From positions 310,001-374,000 of the forward strand of contig NZ_UAVD01000027.1 in NCBI RefSeq assembly GCF_900460065.1: a DNA stretch of 64,000 nt. Reading direction: 5' to 3'. The translations under genes and the position numbers were made by a program. The notes beneath the pieces are model-generated. The model ran no database searches. It was not told where the DNA came from and worked only from the letters and a program-made list of their open reading frames with translations. Positions 61,644-64,000 of the stretch are shown one piece after another (positions within the stretch are counted from its first letter, which is position 1; the number at the start of each line of letters is the position of its first letter). The DNA is from Streptomyces griseus (lineage in GTDB: Bacteria > Actinomycetota > Actinomycetes > Streptomycetales > Streptomycetaceae).

Positions 61644-61732
61644 TCGGGCGCGGGGGCGTCACGCCTCTGGCCACCTGGCCCACCCGGCGGTAACTTCCGG
61701 TCCCGTACGCCCAGGGAACCCGAGGAGCCGCC

Positions 61733-62521
61733 ATGTCCGAGCCGGTCGCCGTGCCCGCCCCCGCCCCGATCCCCGTCGAGCAGCTCCAGTTCGCGATGCC
61801 GCCGGTGCACGCCTCGGCGGACGAGGAACGCGCGTACCGCAGGGAGCGGCTGGCGGGCGCGCTGCGGCTGTTCGGGCAGCTCGGGTACGAGGACGGGGTC
61901 TCCGGGCACATCACCGCCCGCGACCCCGAGCTGGCCGACTGCTTCTGGGTCAACCCGTTCGGCGCTCCCTTCGCCGACATCACCCCGCAGGACCTGATCC
62001 TCGTCAACGGCGACGGCCAGGTGGTCCGGGGCCGCTTCCACGTCAACCAGGCCGCGTTCGCCGTGCACGCGGCGGTGCACCGGGCCCGCCCGGACACCGT
62101 GGCCGTCGCCCACACCCACTCCACGCACGGACGGGCGCTCGCCGCGCTCGGGGAGCCGATCGAGCCGATCACCCAGGAGTCCTGCGCCTTCTTCGAGGAC
62201 CACGCGCTGTACGACTCCTACTCCGGGGTCGTCGTGGACGAGGACGAGGGCCGGCGGATCGCCGCCGCGCTCGGGCCGCACAAGGCGGTGATCCTGCGCA
62301 ACCACGGGCTGCTGACCGTCGGCGGCTCGGTGGACGCGGCGGCCTGGTGGTTCCTCACGATGGAGCGCGCCTGCCAGGTGCAGCTGCTGGCGCGGGCCGC
62401 CGGGAAACCCGTCCTCATCTCGCACCGGGACGCCGTCACCACCCGCGACCACCTCGGCGGCGACCTGGTGGCCTGGATCAACTACCAGCCCCTGTGGCAG
62501 CGGATCGCTCGAACGTTCTGA
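61733..62521 (+). CDS. Class II aldolase/adducin family protein
   Basis: 262 residues. A zinc-dependent aldolase/epimerase fold: GYEDGVSGHITARDPELADC, metal-binding HTHSTHGRALA (two His) and the third His in ILRNHGLLTVGGSVDAAAWW. Catalytic Glu equivalent lies near QESCAFFEDHAL. Members include fuculose-phosphate aldolase and ribulose-phosphate epimerase, but this subgroup, common in actinobacteria and eukaryotic adducins, often has no known reaction. ATG with GAGGAG upstream. Preceding 89-base gap shows nothing notable. Confidence 0.92.
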   Translation: MSEPVAVPAPAPIPVEQLQFAMPPVHASADEERAYRRERLAGALRLFGQLGYEDGVSGHITARDPELADCFWVNPFGAPFADITPQDLILVNGDGQVVRGRFHVNQAAFAVHAAVHRARPDTVAVAHTHSTHGRALAALGEPIEPITQESCAFFEDHALYDSYSGVVVDEDEGRRIAAALGPHKAVILRNHGLLTVGGSVDAAAWWFLTMERACQVQLLARAAGKPVLISHRDAVTTRDHLGGDLVAWINYQPLWQRIARTF

Positions 62522-62633
62522 CGACACCCGCCCCCGGTGCGCCCCGATGCGTGACCCGGTCGCCCGGTACGGCACAATTCGCAGATATCGCAAGTGAGTT
62601 GGCTTACCGGGGTGGGAAAGGGCGTAATCCTCC

Positions 62634-63902
62634 GTGGCGTTGGACGAATCCAGGACGAGCGGCACGCACAGCGGCGGCTGTACGTGCGGCGACTGCCCGC
62701 ACGGAGCCCGTCGCGGACACCGGCGGGCCGTCGCCGCTTTCCTCGCCAAACGGGACGAACTGGCAGCAGGCAAGGGGCTTCCCGCCGGGGTGGCCCAGTC
62801 GCCCTCCGCGTCCCGGCAGTGGGTGTCCGACGAGCTGACCGGGTCCGCCCGCACCGTCGCCGAACGGGCCCGGGAAGCCGGTGACGCCTGGCTCCACGGG
62901 GTCTGGCGGGGCACGCTGTTCGCCGTCTGGGGTACGGCCGGGGCCCTCCTCGTCGGTGCGAGCCTCACCGCGATCGGGGCCGGCTGGTCCACCGCGCGCA
63001 CCGCCGCCCTGATCGCCGCCCTCCTCACGGCCGGGCTGCTCACCGCCGCCGCCCGCTTCCACCGTGCCCGGGGCGGCCTCCTCGCTCCGCTGATCGGGGA
63101 GGACAACCGGCTCTCCACCTCACGGACGGTCGCCGCCTCCTGGGTGCTGCTGGCCGTCTTCGCCGTGCTGGTCCTCGCACTGCAACTGGCGGGGGCCTCC
63201 GACCCGGACGAGCGGGACGCGCTGATCGAGGGGCTCGACCTCGTGCGCTCCGCCGGGGTCGTGGCCGTGCTGGCGCTCGTGTGCGCGGTCGCGGTCGTCG
63301 TGCGCCGCGTGGTGACCGTACGGGTGCTGGGCCAGCGGCTCCAGAAGCTGCGGGCCGAACGGCCGCGCGCCGCCGACCTGCTGACCGACGACTCCGGGCG
63401 CGGATCCTTCACCGATGTGCAGTACGTGCTGGTCAGCGCGGTCGCCGTGCTGTTCGCAGCGGTGCGCCTGGCCCGCCGCCCCGAGCAGTTGCCCGACCTG
63501 CCGTGGGGACTCGCGCTGCTGGTGGCGGTCTCGGCCGCGACCTACTTCGCCGGGAAGTACGCGGAGGGCGGCCGGCCCGTCGTGCTGTCCGTCGTGCGGG
63601 CCCGGGAGGCCGGTGACCTGGACGCCCCGATCCGGACCGGCGACGACATCGAGATCCGGGGCGCCGGCTTCGTACCGCCCGGCGCGGGCACCCCCGACCG
63701 GCTGGCCCGGCTCGTCGTACGGATCGGCACGGTCCATGTCCACGTACCGCTGATCCCGGTCACCGGGGGCTTCGCCAACCCGACCGACACCGTCCTGACG
63801 GTGCCCGTCCCGGTCGAGGTCGAGCCGGGGACCGTGGACGTCCAGGTCGTCACCGCCGCCGGGGTGGAGACCAACCGCTGCCCGATCGACGTCACGGACT
63901 GA
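62634..63902 (+). CDS. Membrane protein with N-terminal cysteine knuckle
   Basis: 422 residues from a GTG at 62634 lacking a clear ribosome site. The N-terminus has SGGCTCGDCPHGARRGHRRA, a CxCxxC motif suited to zinc or a metal cluster. At least five hydrophobic segments follow (TLFAVWGTAGALLVGASLTA, AALIAALLTAGLLTAAA, WVLLAVFAVLVLALQLA, VVAVLALVCAVAVVVR, and VQYVLVSAVAVLFAAVRLAR). A C-terminal soluble part of about 110 residues resembles an IPT/TIG-like beta domain (DIEIRGAGFVPPGAG). I do not recognise the family. Possibly an envelope protein of unknown role. Confidence 0.75.
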   Translation: MALDESRTSGTHSGGCTCGDCPHGARRGHRRAVAAFLAKRDELAAGKGLPAGVAQSPSASRQWVSDELTGSARTVAERAREAGDAWLHGVWRGTLFAVWGTAGALLVGASLTAIGAGWSTARTAALIAALLTAGLLTAAARFHRARGGLLAPLIGEDNRLSTSRTVAASWVLLAVFAVLVLALQLAGASDPDERDALIEGLDLVRSAGVVAVLALVCAVAVVVRRVVTVRVLGQRLQKLRAERPRAADLLTDDSGRGSFTDVQYVLVSAVAVLFAAVRLARRPEQLPDLPWGLALLVAVSAATYFAGKYAEGGRPVVLSVVRAREAGDLDAPIRTGDDIEIRGAGFVPPGAGTPDRLARLVVRIGTVHVHVPLIPVTGGFANPTDTVLTVPVPVEVEPGTVDVQVVTAAGVETNRCPIDVTD

Positions 63903-64000
63903 CCGGCACCGGCCGGCCGCCTCCGGCCCCCCGGGGACGCATCCCCGCCGCCGCCCACCTCCCGGCCCTGGTGAGCGGCGTGCCCGGCGCGTGCGTATGG

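Overview
This window is high-GC actinobacterial chromosome, almost certainly from a Streptomyces. The sporulation regulators whiD and bldM sit beside an ECF sigma factor, guaB and guaB3. Many starts are GTG, several transcripts look leaderless, and HrcA/CIRCE-controlled groES-groEL1 is present. From memory the gene order follows the core region of S. coelicolor around SCO4740-SCO4785, and part of it (whiB3/whiD, sigD, guaB2, guaB3, choD) is also conserved in Mycobacterium. I see no insertion sequence, phage, CRISPR array, rRNA or tRNA gene. Most of the window is core chromosome; the kinase cluster, the ABC transporter operon and a few small genes are the less ordinary parts.

Layout. 1-5.3 kb holds an ECF sigma factor with its membrane partner (cut by the left edge), an FAD oxidoreductase preceded by a small coupled ORF, and a YCII/DGPF-ECF42 sigma pair. 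5.5-6.9 kb encodes a secreted zinc carboxypeptidase. 7-18.1 kb is a mostly co-directional run for cell-envelope precursors and translation: glmS, acpS, the NAD(P)HX repair enzyme, alr, an alpha/beta hydrolase, and tsaE, tsaB, rimI and tsaD for tRNA t6A. It is interrupted by a 60-residue gene behind an iron box and by a secreted protein resembling an L,D-transpeptidase without its cysteine. 18.2-24.7 kb has a TetR/MFS efflux pair, a VOC protein, a methyltransferase and a deacetylase lipoprotein. 24.8-27 kb is groES-groEL1.

27.1-32.6 kb (minus strand) is an ABC importer (binding protein plus two permeases) with a D-2-hydroxyacid dehydrogenase and a DeoR/LacI-type hybrid regulator. The same 10-bp operator-like word, AATGATCGAA, lies in front of both the transporter operon and the regulator. 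32.7-35.2 kb has SDR, MOSC and LysR genes, all apparently leaderless. 35.4-40.5 kb is the developmental and purine block whiD, bldM, ECF sigma, guaB and guaB3, with a sigma-BldN-type promoter before bldM and striking repeats before whiD. 40.6-44.7 kb holds a repeat-rich membrane protein, a nucleotide-sugar dehydrogenase lacking its cysteine, and glpD.

45-52.4 kb carries three tandem membrane Ser/Thr kinase-like proteins that appear to share an extracytoplasmic domain; the middle one is a clear pseudokinase with a very long insertion. 52.6-58.1 kb encodes succinate-semialdehyde dehydrogenase, a ChoD-like GMC oxidoreductase with a four-cysteine motif, and an LAxTG sortase-type surface protein. 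58.4-58.96 kb (minus) is chorismate mutase behind what reads as a Phe/Tyr leader-peptide attenuator. guaA, a methyltransferase, a class II aldolase and a membrane protein complete the window. The most promising leads are the attenuator, the kinase/pseudokinase trio and the iron-box small protein.
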